Assembly (NCBI RefSeq): GCF_002878395.1
Contig: NC_061115.1
Span: 154,002,852-154,066,851 of the forward strand
Direction of reading: 5' to 3'
Source: Capsicum annuum
Taxonomy: Eukaryota; Streptophyta; Magnoliopsida; Solanales; Solanaceae
Length of the DNA: 64,000 nt
Shown here: positions 23,640-35,366 of the stretch, in pieces
How positions within the stretch are numbered: position 1 is the first letter of the stretch
How the letters are laid out: the number at the start of each line of letters is the position of its first letter
Notes under the pieces: generated by a model
What the model was told of the DNA's origin: nothing
The model's input: only the letters and a program-made list of their open reading frames with translations
The model's database searches: none
Translations under genes and position numbers: made by a program

Positions 23640-24450
23640 TAAGTCTTGCCCATGAGGCAAGAGTTGTATCTATGTTAATAATCTAATCAGTGCAATTAAA
23701 GAATAAACTTTTGCCTCTTGGGAAAAAGTTTCCAACTTCAATAGGATAGCATTTGTACAACAATTTTCTAAACTAAGTCTTGACCATGAGGCAAGAGTTC
23801 CATCTATGTTAATAATCTAATCAGTGCAAATAAAGGATAAATTGTTGCCTCTTGAGCAAAAGTTTTCAATTTCTACAATTTTCTAAACCAAGTCTTGCCC
23901 ATGAGGCAAGAGTTTCATCTATGTTAGTAATCTAATCAGTGCAAATAAAGGATAAATTGTTGCCTCTTGTGCAAAAATTTTCAATTTTTATAATTTTCTA
24001 AACCAAGTCTTTCCCATGAGGCAAGAGTTTCATCTATGTTAATAATCTAATCAGTGCAAATAAAGGATAAACTATTGCCTCTTGGGCAAAAGTTTTCAAT
24101 TTCAACAATTTTCTAAACCCAAATCTTGCCTATGAGGCAAGAGTTCCATCTATGTTAATAATCTAATTAGTGCAAATAAAAGATAAATTGTTGCCTCTTC
24201 GGCAAAAGTTTTCAATTTCAATAATTTTCTAAACCAAAGTCTTGCCCATAAGGCAAGAGTTCCATCTATGTTAATAATCTAATCAGTGTAAATAAAGGAT
24301 AAACTGTTGCCTCTTGGGCAAAAGTTTTCAATTTCAACAATTTTCTAAACCAAGTCTTGCCCATGAGGCAAGAGTTCCATGTATGTTAATAATCTAATCA
24401 ATGCAAATAAAGGATAAACTGTTGCCTCTTAGGCAAAAGTTGTCAATTTC
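23640..24450. repeat. Palindrome-core tandem array C (~115-bp period, 7 copies)
   Basis: Seven copies of a unit with 'cttgcccatgaggcaagag', 'ttccatctatgttaataat', 'ctaatcagtgcaaataaag', 'gataaattgttgcctcttg', 'ggcaaaagttttcaatttc' and 'ttttctaaacca'. Equivalent points are 23645, 23779, 23894, 24009, 24125, 24241 and 24356; most spacings are 115-116 bp. It lies exactly between the N-terminal and DDE parts of the transposase gene and so behaves as intron sequence. Confidence 0.9.
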
Positions 24451-24467
24451 AACTGTATAGCATTTGT

Positions 24468-25060
24468 ACCTGTTCTCATCATCCCTCTTTATGTTTGTGT
24501 ACGTGCCTGGGTTATTTTCTTTCATAATGTAAAGATACGATGGCAACCTGTTGTAGTTCTTTTCCGCGGTTCCTCTTATCACCGTATAGGTATGTTATAT
24601 CGCTCGCCATACTTTGTTGTAGGATATAATGATTCCATATTTACTTCTCATTTCATCTACCACGAAGTTGGGTGTGATTACATTACTAGAGCCACGCATG
24701 AGCTTTAGTATGTAGTCACAAATGACCTTTGATGTTGCATTCCTGTGGTCGGACGTTATGAAATCAACCAAGAAACTGTGAGCCTTTTCATATGTAGTAA
24801 CCTGAAAGAGCAAGGAATCGGAAATCTTCGAGGCATGAAACCGCCACACACAGTTGTCGTCCAAACATCGCAGTGAATATCTTATTGTGCTTGATTTGAT
24901 AACCTTAAATTGGATGTTGTGTGTAATTGCAATGTTTGACATGCACGTCATCATATTTTGTTTGTCAATGAAGATTGACTTGATATTTACCTCATTCAAA
25001 GAGGCATTGTGTCTCAAGAAATTAGTCTCAACATCAAGCATCCTCTTATTTTTTTTAGCG
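24468..25060 (-). pseudogene. N-terminal MuDR DNA-binding region of the MULE transposase
   Basis: Minus strand 25041-24595 reads NIAITHNIQFKVIKSSTIRY, SLRCLDDNCVWRFHASKISD, HRNATSKVICDYILKLMRGS and MRSKYGIIISYNKVWRAI, then a stop. It continues in 24582-24468 as IRGTAEKNYNRLPSYLYIMK and ENNPGTYTNIKRDDENR. This is the standard MuDR N-terminal order, with the C...C.W.f.as pattern. Confidence 0.85.
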
Positions 25061-26099
25061 TACCCTCTTAATCTTGGATGGCTCAGCTATTTCAGCCTCC
25101 AATATTTGTTCAATAACCTGTAACTCATTATATCTATCAATACTTTCAATACTCATTTGTTTTCATCCATTCCAAGCACAACTCTTGTAAAAAATAAAAT
25201 AAAAAAAGATTAGTAAAACAATTTAATTTAGAATATATATCTTTAACAAGTAAAATCATTAAAGAGTAAGGCATAGTCAACTATTGTCCATGGGGCATCT
25301 CTGTAGTCTTGCCTCTAGGGCAAGAGTTATAGGTCATCTACCAAATCATTACAGACTATGACAGTGTCAATTTTTGCCCATGAGGCATAACTGTCTCAGT
25401 CTTGCCTCTGGGGCAAGAGTTATAGGTCATCTGCCAAATCATTACAAACTAAGGCAGTGTCAACTATTGCCCATGGGGCATAACTTGAAATGTATGGCAA
25501 AATCTGAAGATGCTAAAATCGTACTTGAAACTACTGAATAACACACACTATAGGGGTGATTTTGAGAGGGTTGTTTGCTTCAGAGATACATTGCAAGTGA
25601 TACAACATAGTTTATCAACTCAATACTCTGATAGTATGGCTTTGAAAGAGAATAATGTACTGACTATTACTGAGAAGTGGAGCAATATTGAAGAGAGCAT
25701 GTTACAATAAAATTCAGGGCTTTGGGTATAATCAAGGTGATTCAAACCCCGTGTATTTTAGTGCAGTTAGACTCATACATAAGGCATCTAAACGCTATGA
25801 TAAATGCTTAATTTGCTACTTCTCATCGAAAAGCTTCAGATATTAGAGAGCAATCTTTAAATCTTCACTATATATTCTTAAGCAAACACAACAGGTCAAA
25901 TTGGTTTCACAGCATCAATTTGCATGTATAAAGATTTTCTAATCATATTAATTTAACGTTGCAGGTCAAATGCACATAATCATGGCATCATAAGAGGTCA
26001 TTATGGACACGTCAATCAAATGGGACATAGCTTCAACACCGATACATCAGATTGTGTTGATCATGTTTATGAGAAGTAGAGCCACCATGTTCAACATTC
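25061..26099. other. 5' flank of the transposase gene
   Basis: No intact gene. It contains array D (25262-25490) and a short open stretch at 25510-25710 that I do not recognise. It may include the transposase promoter on the minus strand. Confidence 0.4.
25262..25490. repeat. Palindrome-core tandem array D (~92-bp period, 2-3 copies)
   Basis: Units with 'tcttgcctctagggcaaga', 'gttataggtcatctaccaa', 'atcattacagact' and 'tgcccatgaggcataact', close to array A but with a shorter period because the 'cacaacttgttcttttg' part is missing. Same orientation as A and B. Confidence 0.8.
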
Positions 26100-26870
<771 letters not shown>

Positions 26871-27420
26871 TTAAAACACAATTATATAACGAACAGTAAA
26901 TCCACACAATTAAAACACAAACTGCCCACAATCTATTTGACTCAATTCCTCAATGGTAAATATGTTACTACAACAACAGCATATCCAAACTTTAGCTTAC
27001 GTTCAACTCCCCAAAAATCAAATCAATATGCTAATTATATAACGAGCTAAAATTACCACAATGCATCAATAAGCTAAAATTACCACAGTGAATTTTGGTG
27101 ATGAATTTCATACCTGAAGAACCCTTACTGCTAAATTCAATCCTCCGAATATTTGAAAGTTGATTCTAAAATTTGGAAGAAAGAGATTTAACAGTGAGTA
27201 TTTTGGCAGGAGAGCGATTCTAAAATTTGGAAGAAAGAGAGAAAGAAAGAGGTTTAATGGCTGAAGGAAAGAGGTTTAACGGCAAATATTCTCTAGAGGG
27301 TATTTTTGTCCAAGAAAATATGACTTAACAAGTTAAGGCTATTTTAACAAAGCCTTTTTATTTGGGGCTAAAATTTGAAAGCCACCCTAATTTGGGTCTA
27401 TATTTGAGAATCTCCCCATA
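26871..27420. other. Probable right-terminal region of the large MULE
   Basis: No gene recognised. The last part (27300-27420) has wording common at solanaceous MULE ends when read on the minus strand: 'ggggagattctcaaatatag', 'acccaaattagggtgg', 'gacaaaaataccctc'. No matching inverted repeat was found on the left, so the boundary is provisional. Confidence 0.35.
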
Positions 27421-28423
27421 TTGTATAGAATTGATATATAAATTGATATCACGCACTTAACTTTATATCACAATTCATAAATATCAGTTTGTAAATTCAT
27501 TTCATATACTAAAATAATTAATCAAACATAAAAATTTGATGAGCACAAATTTTCATATTAATTTTCATAGGCACTATGTAGATTCTACATTCTATATCAT
27601 ATATTCTCTCTCTATATATATAATGTATAAATAACATAAATATCAACCCTTTTAGAAGTAATTGCAGTCTCTCCTATTTTTTAATTACTTTACTCTCTCT
27701 CCCTATTAATATACATAGCATAGCCAACATAGACATAGCATTCTGTGTATATGTTGAAATTTTTGTAATATGTTTAGGAAGTTGGGATTTTTTGTAATAT
27801 TGGAAACATATGTTGTGTATTTAAGATATATATATATATATATATATATATTGGAAAAATTAACTATATGAACTTATTCGATTAGTTATTACAAGTTATA
27901 GCAAAACTTTTAAGTTATCAAGTTATAGCAACTTTCATTTAAAAAAATATATATAAAAAAAAAATTTGTTTTGTTGAAAATGTAAAAAAGTAATTAATGA
28001 AAAAGGAAAATCTTAATTTAATACAATTAACCGTTGATTTTCCTCCTATTTCAATGCCTGCATTAAGATTTTTCATCTTCATACACTACCTTCCTCTTTG
28101 TACATGATTAATTTCTGCCAGTAAATAAAAATACCATAATTTCAGAGTCAACAAATTGCTGAGGATTATAATTTGATAGAAAAGCAAAAATAAGTATTTC
28201 TTTTAATAAAAAATATGAATTTTGTTAATTTGCATTCAATCATGATACGTCATGGAGGGAGATGGAATTCGTCAGGTTTGTTTTAAAAAAATTATGAAAA
28301 TGGATATTTTTCAGTCAAAACGAATTTAAAGATTTATTTGTTTGTGTTTCTTCAATTCTCTATTGTTACATTGTTGAATTGTACGTTTATCAATTGCATG
28401 AAAACTAAAATTATTGTTTAAAC

Positions 28424-29331
28424 AGGAATACCGAGGAACTTTGGAACTGATAGAATTATGTCTGATGCAACAACAAAGTACAAAGAATTAGTAGAAGCAA
28501 TCACAACACAGCTGATGATAGACACATCTTCAAATACTCTTGAAATAAGATACATAATAAGTGATAGATGCCCAACTACGGTCATACACAATGACACAAT
28601 GATATCTTCAAATGGTCATACGCATTTGTGACGAACTGAAAGGTCAAGCACAAACAGGTAAAAACGATTGTATATTTTTAGTGTATTAAATTAGATTTTA
28701 TATTTGTATGTAAATCGGGTATCTGTTTTCTAAGTATTAATTTTTTTAAAATTTATCAGCTACTATTTGGTTTGTGTGGTAGAGAACTGTACTTGGTTTC
28801 TTCATTCTTCAAGAATTAACAAATCAAATATTTTTAAGATAAGAAAGTACTGTGACATTCATACATGCTCAATAAAGGATCAAGTTTATGCAAGGCATCA
28901 AGGGATTACAAAAATGATAGCCGGACTGATTTTAGGTAATTATGTAGACACCAAAAGAATATACGCTCCCAACGATATTGTTTCTGAAATAATGAGAGAG
29001 CATGGAATTTTACTAAATTATCACCAGGCACGGCGTGCAAAAACTAAAGCAATTAATATGTTGTGCGGTGATCCTACCGAGTCATATCAAAAGATACCAG
29101 GTTATTTATATATCTTGGAAAAGCATTATCCTGGATCTGTTGTTAGCTGGGAGAAAACTGAAGAAAATAGAATCTTGTATGCTTTTGTTGCATTGGACGC
29201 TTCAATTCGGGGATAGCAGGCCAATTGTTGTAGTTGATGGAACAACTCTAAAATCGCTTTACGGTGAAACTACGTTGATCGTGAGGGAATCTGTGATTAA
29301 GAGGAAATTTGCGTTTCTTACTTTATTTTGA
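28424..29331 (+). pseudogene. MuDR-type transposase, N-terminal fragment (second MULE)
   Basis: First segment (28424-28660): TKYKELVEAITTQLMIDTSS and RYIISDRCPTTVIHNDTMIS, the PB1-like N-terminal region of MULE transposases, ending in a stop. Next, 28767-29216: VVENCTWFLHSSRINKSNIF, KYCDIHTCSIKD, the C..C/H..HxC MuDR DNA-binding domain, then YQKIPGYLYILEKHYPGSVV. After a one-base shift comes SRPIVVVDGTTLKSLYGETT with the first catalytic Asp. The rest of the DDE domain is missing. Confidence 0.8.
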
Positions 29332-30259
29332 TGTTGATATTTTTAAAAAAAAACATTTATGATCAATAAATTCTAGTGTTAAGATTTGCGTTGTTTTAAG
29401 ATATTTGTGTTTATGGATATTTATTTTTATTGATTTAAATAATTAAATTCTTGAGAGCTAGTGAGTTTCTTTTTCACTGAATATGAATGAAAAAAATAAA
29501 TATAATATCTTTATCCTGTATTATGTTTGCCTATAATGGTGTATTATCTTTATAATGTATTATGTTGGATTGTAATTATGTCAGATATCTTGATCATGTA
29601 TTATATTTGCCTATAATGGTGTATTATATTTATAATATATTACGCCATAACTTCAAAAATACTTACTAAAGCCAATTACTTAACAACTGAACACGTATAC
29701 ATTATTGCAAAGCAAAAAACAACAACATACTCCAGAAATGCATAGTAATGTGTTGTAGTTGCAACTTGGTATGCAAGAATTAAAATGTTACATTTCAGAT
29801 GTAGAATTATTAGTTCGTGTAAGATTGATATAAACAAGTCACAACACTTTTACCATCAAATAAAGACATATAATATTTTTTGATCGCATCTCTGTTTTTG
29901 CATACTTAAAATAAATAATTCACAAAACTTTTGTCATGAATCAAAAAAATATAATGCACAAACTTGTTTCACAGTTAGAATTATATTTCAACTCTCAACC
30001 ATTAACAACAACAAAATTGGTATTTCAACTTTCAACCATTAACAACAACAAAAGTGAAATTTTCAACTTTCAACAACTAACAACAACAAAAGAGATATTT
30101 CAACACAATCTGAACAGTAACAAGTTCAAGAGTTATATTTCAATTTTAAACCACAAAGACACAAAAATTAATAAAGGCTACTTTACATGCATGTCATTAA
30201 AAAAATAAAATTAATTTCATACCAATTTAATACATATATGAAAAAAAATCACAATCAGA
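29332..30259. other. AT-rich stretch with short repeats
   Basis: No gene. Several 'gcctataatggtgtattat' copies at 29530-29640 and 'accattaacaacaacaaaa' copies at 29997-30090 show local repetition. It separates the two convergent ORFs of the second MULE. Confidence 0.5.
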
Positions 30260-30763
30260 TTACACTAATCTTGCACACATTTCTTGATTTTTTTTGTCAG
30301 ATTTCTTATCATCCACTTTGCCAACACTCAAATTGGCCTTAGATCTTGTAACTCTAGAATTTTGATAATTTTTAATTTTTGATTTCTTCGTTTTGGGCGA
30401 GGGAATTTCATATTCAAAATTCGAATCGGAATCATGTTGACCAACAAGTTTTTTTCTCTTATCAACCTTTATAAAATCTGAAACAACAACCTTTTTTGAT
30501 ACTATATAGCTTTGCATGTTGAGTTGTTGTTGCTCGAAAGATGGTGAAATCTTTGAAAAAATAATTTTTACCGACAAAACTTTACTTATGTTGTGAGAAA
30601 TAGAACCAGCTTCAACTACTTTGTTCTTGTTCTTTGATTTTGGAGAAGGGTTAAAGCACCCCAAATCAAACAAGGGTCTTGAAAGATTAATCGGACTATT
30701 TTGTTTTATAATTCTAGGGCTTTTCCTACTAGGAGTAGAATCAAACTTGATTTTTTCAAACAT
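30260..30763 (-). CDS. Lysine/serine-rich hypothetical ORF in the second MULE
   Basis: A 167-residue open frame with no recognisable fold. It is rich in Lys, Ser and Asn, starts MFEKIKFDSTPSRKSPRIIK, and has several basic clusters (KTKKSKIKNYQ, SRVTRSKANL) that could act as nuclear localisation or DNA-contact segments. Position and strand mirror those of the Ulp1-type gene in the larger MULE, relative to the transposase, and such genes often begin with a basic disordered region containing RKSPR. It may therefore be the N-terminal remnant of a second Ulp-type ORF. That is inference from position; no protease motif is present. Confidence 0.4.
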   Translation of the reverse strand: MFEKIKFDSTPSRKSPRIIKQNSPINLSRPLFDLGCFNPSPKSKNKNKVVEAGSISHNISKVLSVKIIFSKISPSFEQQQLNMQSYIVSKKVVVSDFIKVDKRKKLVGQHDSDSNFEYEIPSPKTKKSKIKNYQNSRVTRSKANLSVGKVDDKKSDKKNQEMCARLV

Positions 30764-31450
30764 TGTCTCAAGAAAACAAAAAAAAAGTATAAGATATTAA
30801 ACCAAGCTCAAGGGTGAATGAATGTTGGAAAATCAATAGTCATACTCAAAAAAAGGAAAAATAAGTTGAAAAGAGTGAATAATAATGAGATGAAGATTTT
30901 TATTGATATTTGATAAAAATTTAAAGATCTTGCGTATGTTTTGGATATACAGCATCTGTGGAAAAAAGGGTGATGCTCTGTAGAAAAAGGGAAAAAAGAA
31001 GGGAAATAGAAGTTAAAAAAGGTAAAGAGATAAAACTTCTATTGGTAATTAAAGACATTAAAATATAAAAAAGTGTATAATCAAGTTAATTATTCAATTT
31101 AATTAAAAGTATGAAATCAGTTCTTAACTTTACAACATATATTTACCATATATAACTCCTTAAATTGTGAAGAAACTTTGATATTAAATTATTAAAAAAA
31201 AAATATTGATACCTTAACTTGCCATAATTATCCAAGATCTTTAATTAAGAGTGATAAATGTTAAATGCTAAATATAAGAAAATAATACAGATAATAAATA
31301 TAAAAAAATTAATTTTCAAAAATTTAATTAAAATATGTTTTTCTCAAAAGTTGCTACAACTTGTAATTATTTCGTAAGTCTAGTAATTAATGAAAAGTTA
31401 TGTTATAACTTATAATTAACAATCTAAAAAGTATATTTAGGATAATTTTC

Positions 31451-31480
31451 ACATATATATTTCATAGTCAGTATGTACAT

Positions 31481-31511
<31 letters not shown>

Positions 31512-32054
31512 AAATCACTTTATAAATTGATTTCATTCATAATATACACTAATTTCTATATAATTTAAACATCACAAAATTATTGATACGTGAATTTCTA
31601 TACAATCAAACATCATAAAGTTATTAATACATCAATTTCTATACAATTTAGATACTATAAAATTATTGATACGCTAATTTCTATACATTTCATACATCAC
31701 GACAAAAATTATAACTAAAGTTAATTAATCTACATGTATATCTGTAATCATCTCATAAAACACATGTTTATAAATTGGTATTGTAAACACATTAATATAG
31801 AATCATTTATATATTCATTTCATACAAACTTATCATATTTGAGAAGATGAATGAATATCTTAAGTTGAGACAAATCAATTTTCATACAACTATTTGCTTG
31901 AAGATAGAGAAAGAGATACCTTCCACTTCTAAGAAAAAAGGTGGAAGATCTATAGAAAGAGGAAAAGATACGCTACATGTGAAAAGAGAAAAAAAAAAAA
32001 AAAGATAATTATAGAAGGATAAAAAAAAAAATCAACCCTTTTATCTAAATTTAA
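31451..32054. other. AT-rich stretch with repeated 'atacgtcaatttctatac' phrases
   Basis: No gene. Repeated 'attgatacgtgaatttct' / 'ttaatacatcaatttctat' phrases recur at about 50-bp spacing (31550-31690). Contains a (TA)n tract at 31483-31511. Confidence 0.5.
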
Positions 32055-32189
32055 GGGGAAAAGGACATCGGAGGGTCATTTTAAAAAAAAATGGCCCATA
32101 ATTGAAAAGGTGGACATGATGTAACCAGTCAGCTAAAGTAATTCTCTTTTTTAGCCATTTGGCTCAATTGGGCACATGTAGTCTCTATG

Positions 32190-32410
32190 TTCAATTGATA
32201 CGTTTTTATACCACATTGGTACACTTTTATACTATATTGATACACTTTTTAAAAAAAGAGAAAGGAAATTGTATGCAAGCACATTCAGTCCCTATACCCA
32301 ATTGATACTCTTTTATACCACATTAATACACTTTTATACTACATTGATACAGTTGCAGTGTCCATATACTTAATTGATACTCTCTTATACTAGATTGATA
32401 CATTTTTAGA
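32190..32410. repeat. Minisatellite of 'ttgatacacttttatacta' type
   Basis: About seven degenerate copies of a ~20-22-bp phrase (cattgatacacttttatac) occur in a row. Confidence 0.6.
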
Positions 32411-32509
32411 ATGCATGTAAAAACTATATAGAGTCGTATAAAATATGTATCTAAATAATAATTATAGTTAAAAATTATATAGAATGTGTATAAAAATGCT
32501 ATAATTATT

Positions 32510-32690
32510 ATATAGAATATGTATATATAGAAATTGTATCGTTATTATATATAAATATATATCTTTAACAATTGTATTATATTAAAAGTATATAATTATT
32601 ATATAGAATATGTATATATATATAAAAACTGTATCAATATTATATATAAATATATATCTTTAACAATTGTATTATATAGTTACTCTTTTG
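32510..32690. repeat. ~92-bp tandem duplication, AT-rich
   Basis: 'atagaatatgtatatata' at 32513 and 32604, and 'aatatatatctttaacaatt' at 32555 and 32648, mark two copies. Confidence 0.7.
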
Positions 32691-33870
32691 GTTTATTGTA
32701 TCAAACTATGGAGGTGAAACAGATCGTCTATTGTCTAAAACATGTGTGTAGTTTAAGTTGGACAAAGATTTGTTCCAGTACCTTTGGCCTATATTACATC
32801 GCTTTGTTCAATCTAATATTAATTTGTCACATTTGTAATTAATATAATTAAAGGACATTTATAATTGTAACGGCTTTTAAAAGCTCAGCTAAAAGACAAT
32901 TCTAAGGTAAAAGTAACTGCAAGATATCAAAAAGAGTAGAATCTTTAAAAAAAAAAAAGGGAAAAAGGAAGCCAAAAAAAATATGGGTCATTAAAGATGA
33001 AAAAGGAAAGGGCCGAATTGTGTGATACCAAAAGTTAGTGATTACGTGGATATACCCAAAACGGAAAGGGCCCATCTCTTAGTGGCTATATACCAGGATT
33101 TTAAATTTAGGTGCTAGTTTTGTGGAATTATTTTAGTTTTAGGTGTTATTTTTGTCCTTTCCCCAATTAAATTTCAAAAGATAAGTACAAAATTAATATC
33201 ATATCCAAAAAATCAGCCATTTCAGTTAAAAAAATATATATATTGTTTTACTTTAATGTCATGTTTTGTAAATAAAAATCAGATTTTGTGAATAAAAATT
33301 AGTATATTTATGTATTGTAATTTAAGATCTTAAATATCATATTTACGTGATTTTCATTTATTTAAATGAGCTCTCACTTACAGAAATAATAGCTTGTATG
33401 TCATTCAATTAATCTCTCTCGTCTAATTAACTTAAATTTTAACTAACTTAATTGAGCACTTAATTTTATTTTTTGATTTAATTTTAAAAATTAGCCACTT
33501 TATTTTATTTTTCTCTCTTCTTAAATTTTTCACCATGTTCTTCAATATTTTTCCTTGAAAATTAGAATCTATTGATAGGTTTTATTATATTGACTCTTAA
33601 ATAGTATATTTTTGTGATTTGCTCAGTAATTTATTACATCAAAAAACGTTTCTGCAAATTTTTCTTCAAATTCATGCGAAAAAAAAGTTTCAATATATAA
33701 TATAAAGGTTCCAATATATATTACACCTATTGAAACCTTTTTTCGCATAAATTAGGAAAAAAAAAATTGAAGAAACGTTGTATATATATATCTTATCTTT
33801 TTGTTAGTTACATACAAGTATGTATACCGTGTAAATTTTTTTATGCATATATATATGTATACAAATAACT

Positions 33871-33871
<1 letters not shown>

Positions 33872-33925
<54 letters not shown>
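33872..33925. repeat. (AT)n microsatellite
   Basis: About 52 bp of uninterrupted AT dinucleotides. Confidence 0.95.
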
Positions 33926-33927
<2 letters not shown>

Positions 33928-34179
33928 CTCTTTTTGTTAGTTACATGCAGGTATGTATACTGTGGGAAGTTTTAAAAATAGCAACAGTTGGCACAAAATT
34001 GACCTTCTATAGCCACACTTTACAATATTACCATTTATAGCCGATGTATTCAATTTAAATCTGTTATATTCACTTTTACTCAATAATCTGTATTCATATG
34101 AAACATAAATACATTAATCACATTTTATATTTTATATTTTTTTATTTTTAAAAAATACGACTACATCAAATACAAGTCA

Positions 34180-34480
34180 TGGATGATGACGAAAACATCA
34201 TAACCGCGCATTGTATTTATATTTACCATCATTTTTCTAATTTTATTCTTTTCTCTTTTTTGATTTTTTTTTTCTATTTTCGTTTTCTTTTTCCTTTTTT
34301 GATTCTTTCTTTCATATTTTGTATTTTTTCGTGTTTTTTCTTTTTTACTTCTTTTCTTTTTTATTTTCTTTTTTTTTTTTTTTTTTTTTTTTTCTTTTTT
34401 TTTGTTCTTTTCGTTCTTTTTTCTTTTTGGTTTTATTTTTTGTATCTTTTTTTCTTTTTTTTAATATTATATGTTTTGTA
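34180..34480. repeat. Long T-rich pyrimidine tract
   Basis: About 280 bp almost entirely T with scattered C, including a run of over 25 T around 34370-34393. Apparent Phe-rich open frames across it are low-complexity artefacts. A purine-rich counterpart is at 34970-35160. Confidence 0.85.
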
Positions 34481-34639
34481 TTTTTGAAAAATATGACTAC
34501 TCGAGTACAAGTCACGAATAAGAATAAAAATACCGTATTTGCTTATCGTATTTGTATTCACATCATCTTTTATATTTTTATATTCGTTGATACAATTATA
34601 TTTGTATTTGCATTTGATAGTTCGCGCTTGTTTTGTATA

Positions 34640-34915
34640 TATATTATAGTTCACATTGTATTTGTATTTTATAATTCGCACTCGTATTTGTATGTTATAG
34701 TTCGCATTTGTATTTTATAGTTCGCACTTGTATTTGTATGTTATAGTTGGCATTTATATTTGTATTTTATAGTTTGCACTTGTATTTATATGTTATAGTT
34801 CTCATTTGTATTTGTATTTTATAGTTCGCACTTGTATTTGTATGTTATAGTTCGCATTTGTATTGTATTTTATAATTTGCACTTGTATTTATGTTTGCTA
34901 GTTCGCACCATAGTA
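34640..34915. repeat. Tandem repeat of 'gtatttgtatgttatagttc' type
   Basis: About ten degenerate copies of a 22-26-bp unit with 'agttcgca(c/t)ttgtatttg'. The unit alternates between 'ttatag' and 'gttatag' forms, giving a ~48-bp higher-order period. Confidence 0.8.
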
Positions 34916-34969
34916 AATTTATTTAAAATATATAATATGATACAAATAAATATAAAATTATATATATAT

Positions 34970-35160
34970 ATATAATATAAAATATAACAAAAAATAGAGA
35001 AAAAATACAAAAAAAGGAGAAAAAATGAAAAGGAGGAAAAAATAAAAATGGAAAAGAAAAATGTGAAAAAAAAAAAAAGAAAGAGAAAACAAAAAAAATG
35101 AAGAACAAAAACTGAAAAGGAAAAAAAATGAGAGTAATAGAAAATAGAGAAAGAGATAAA
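34970..35160. repeat. A-rich purine tract
   Basis: About 190 bp of A with scattered G ('gaaaaaatgaaaaggagga'). On the opposite strand it mirrors the pyrimidine tract at 34180-34480, so the two could pair as arms of a large imperfect foldback around the 'gttcgca' repeat. Confidence 0.7.
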
Positions 35161-35366
35161 ATAAATGAGAGGGACTATGAATTGTAATTAAAGATAATTA
35201 ATAGGTAAGAGGGAGCTATGAATTGTAATTAATTGAAACTTAGGCTAAATAGGGTAATTAGGATTCTATATTTGCTAAGTCATGTAGTTATTCCATTTTT
35301 TTATGCATATATCTCTATCCCTATCCCTATCTCTAATCTCTAATCTCTAATCTCTAATCTCTAACC

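Larger units (their letters stand above)
12745..25060 (-). pseudogene. MuDR-type (MULE) transposase gene, split by a retrotransposon
   Basis: Reading the minus strand from right to left gives a MULE transposase in order. There is an N-terminal MuDR DNA-binding region (25041-24468), an intron filled by a tandem array, and the DDE core (about 23580-23165) with WGSCRSVIMVDAIF, KAKYRGVLMIV and FGIADSENNESYNWFFNQL. Next come a second core/helical segment (23132-22809) with NIESMNAVLRKFRQLP, a SWIM zinc finger (around 22030-21898) and, beyond the inserted retrotransposon, a C-terminal GRRQ...CLRCKRTGHNRSNC zinc knuckle (13013-12745). Such proteins bind MULE ends and catalyse cut-and-paste transposition. 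Stops and frameshifts in several segments (for example a stop after VDAIF and a shift in the SWIM region), together with the 8.9-kb insertion, make it non-functional. It converges with the Ulp1-type gene. Confidence 0.85.
27853..31450. mobile_element. Second, smaller MULE remnant with imperfect terminal inverted repeats
   Basis: Left end 'ggaaaaattaactatatg', 'gttattacaagttatagca', 'aagttatagcaact' corresponds in inverted orientation to the right end 31330-31450 ('gttgctacaacttgtaatt', 'ttatgttataacttataat', 'aggataattttc'). Inside are a MuDR transposase N-terminus on plus and a lysine/serine-rich ORF on minus, again convergent. Flanking DNA is (TA)n, so a target duplication cannot be judged. 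Boundaries are approximate. Confidence 0.6.
32055..33164. mobile_element. Possible non-autonomous TIR element
   Basis: Left end ggggaaaaggaca (32055) and right end tgtcctttcccc (ends 33164) form a short terminal inverted repeat. The flanks contain similar 'taaattt' words but not at a clean offset. The interior is AT-rich with minisatellites and no coding sequence. Confidence 0.35.

Noticed and set aside
23640..24450. CRISPR-like array
   Set aside because: Seven regular repeats, but the units are contiguous 115-bp satellites without unique spacers, in a plant nuclear context.
34179..35108. Phe/Leu/Tyr-rich open frames on both strands
   Set aside because: They are translations of poly-pyrimidine or poly-purine tracts with no domain and no codon structure.
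33970..35284. MULE bounded by 'tagcaacagttggcacaaaa' and 'ctatatttgctaagtcatg'
   Set aside because: The end sequences resemble MULE termini only loosely and do not pair well; no target duplication was found.
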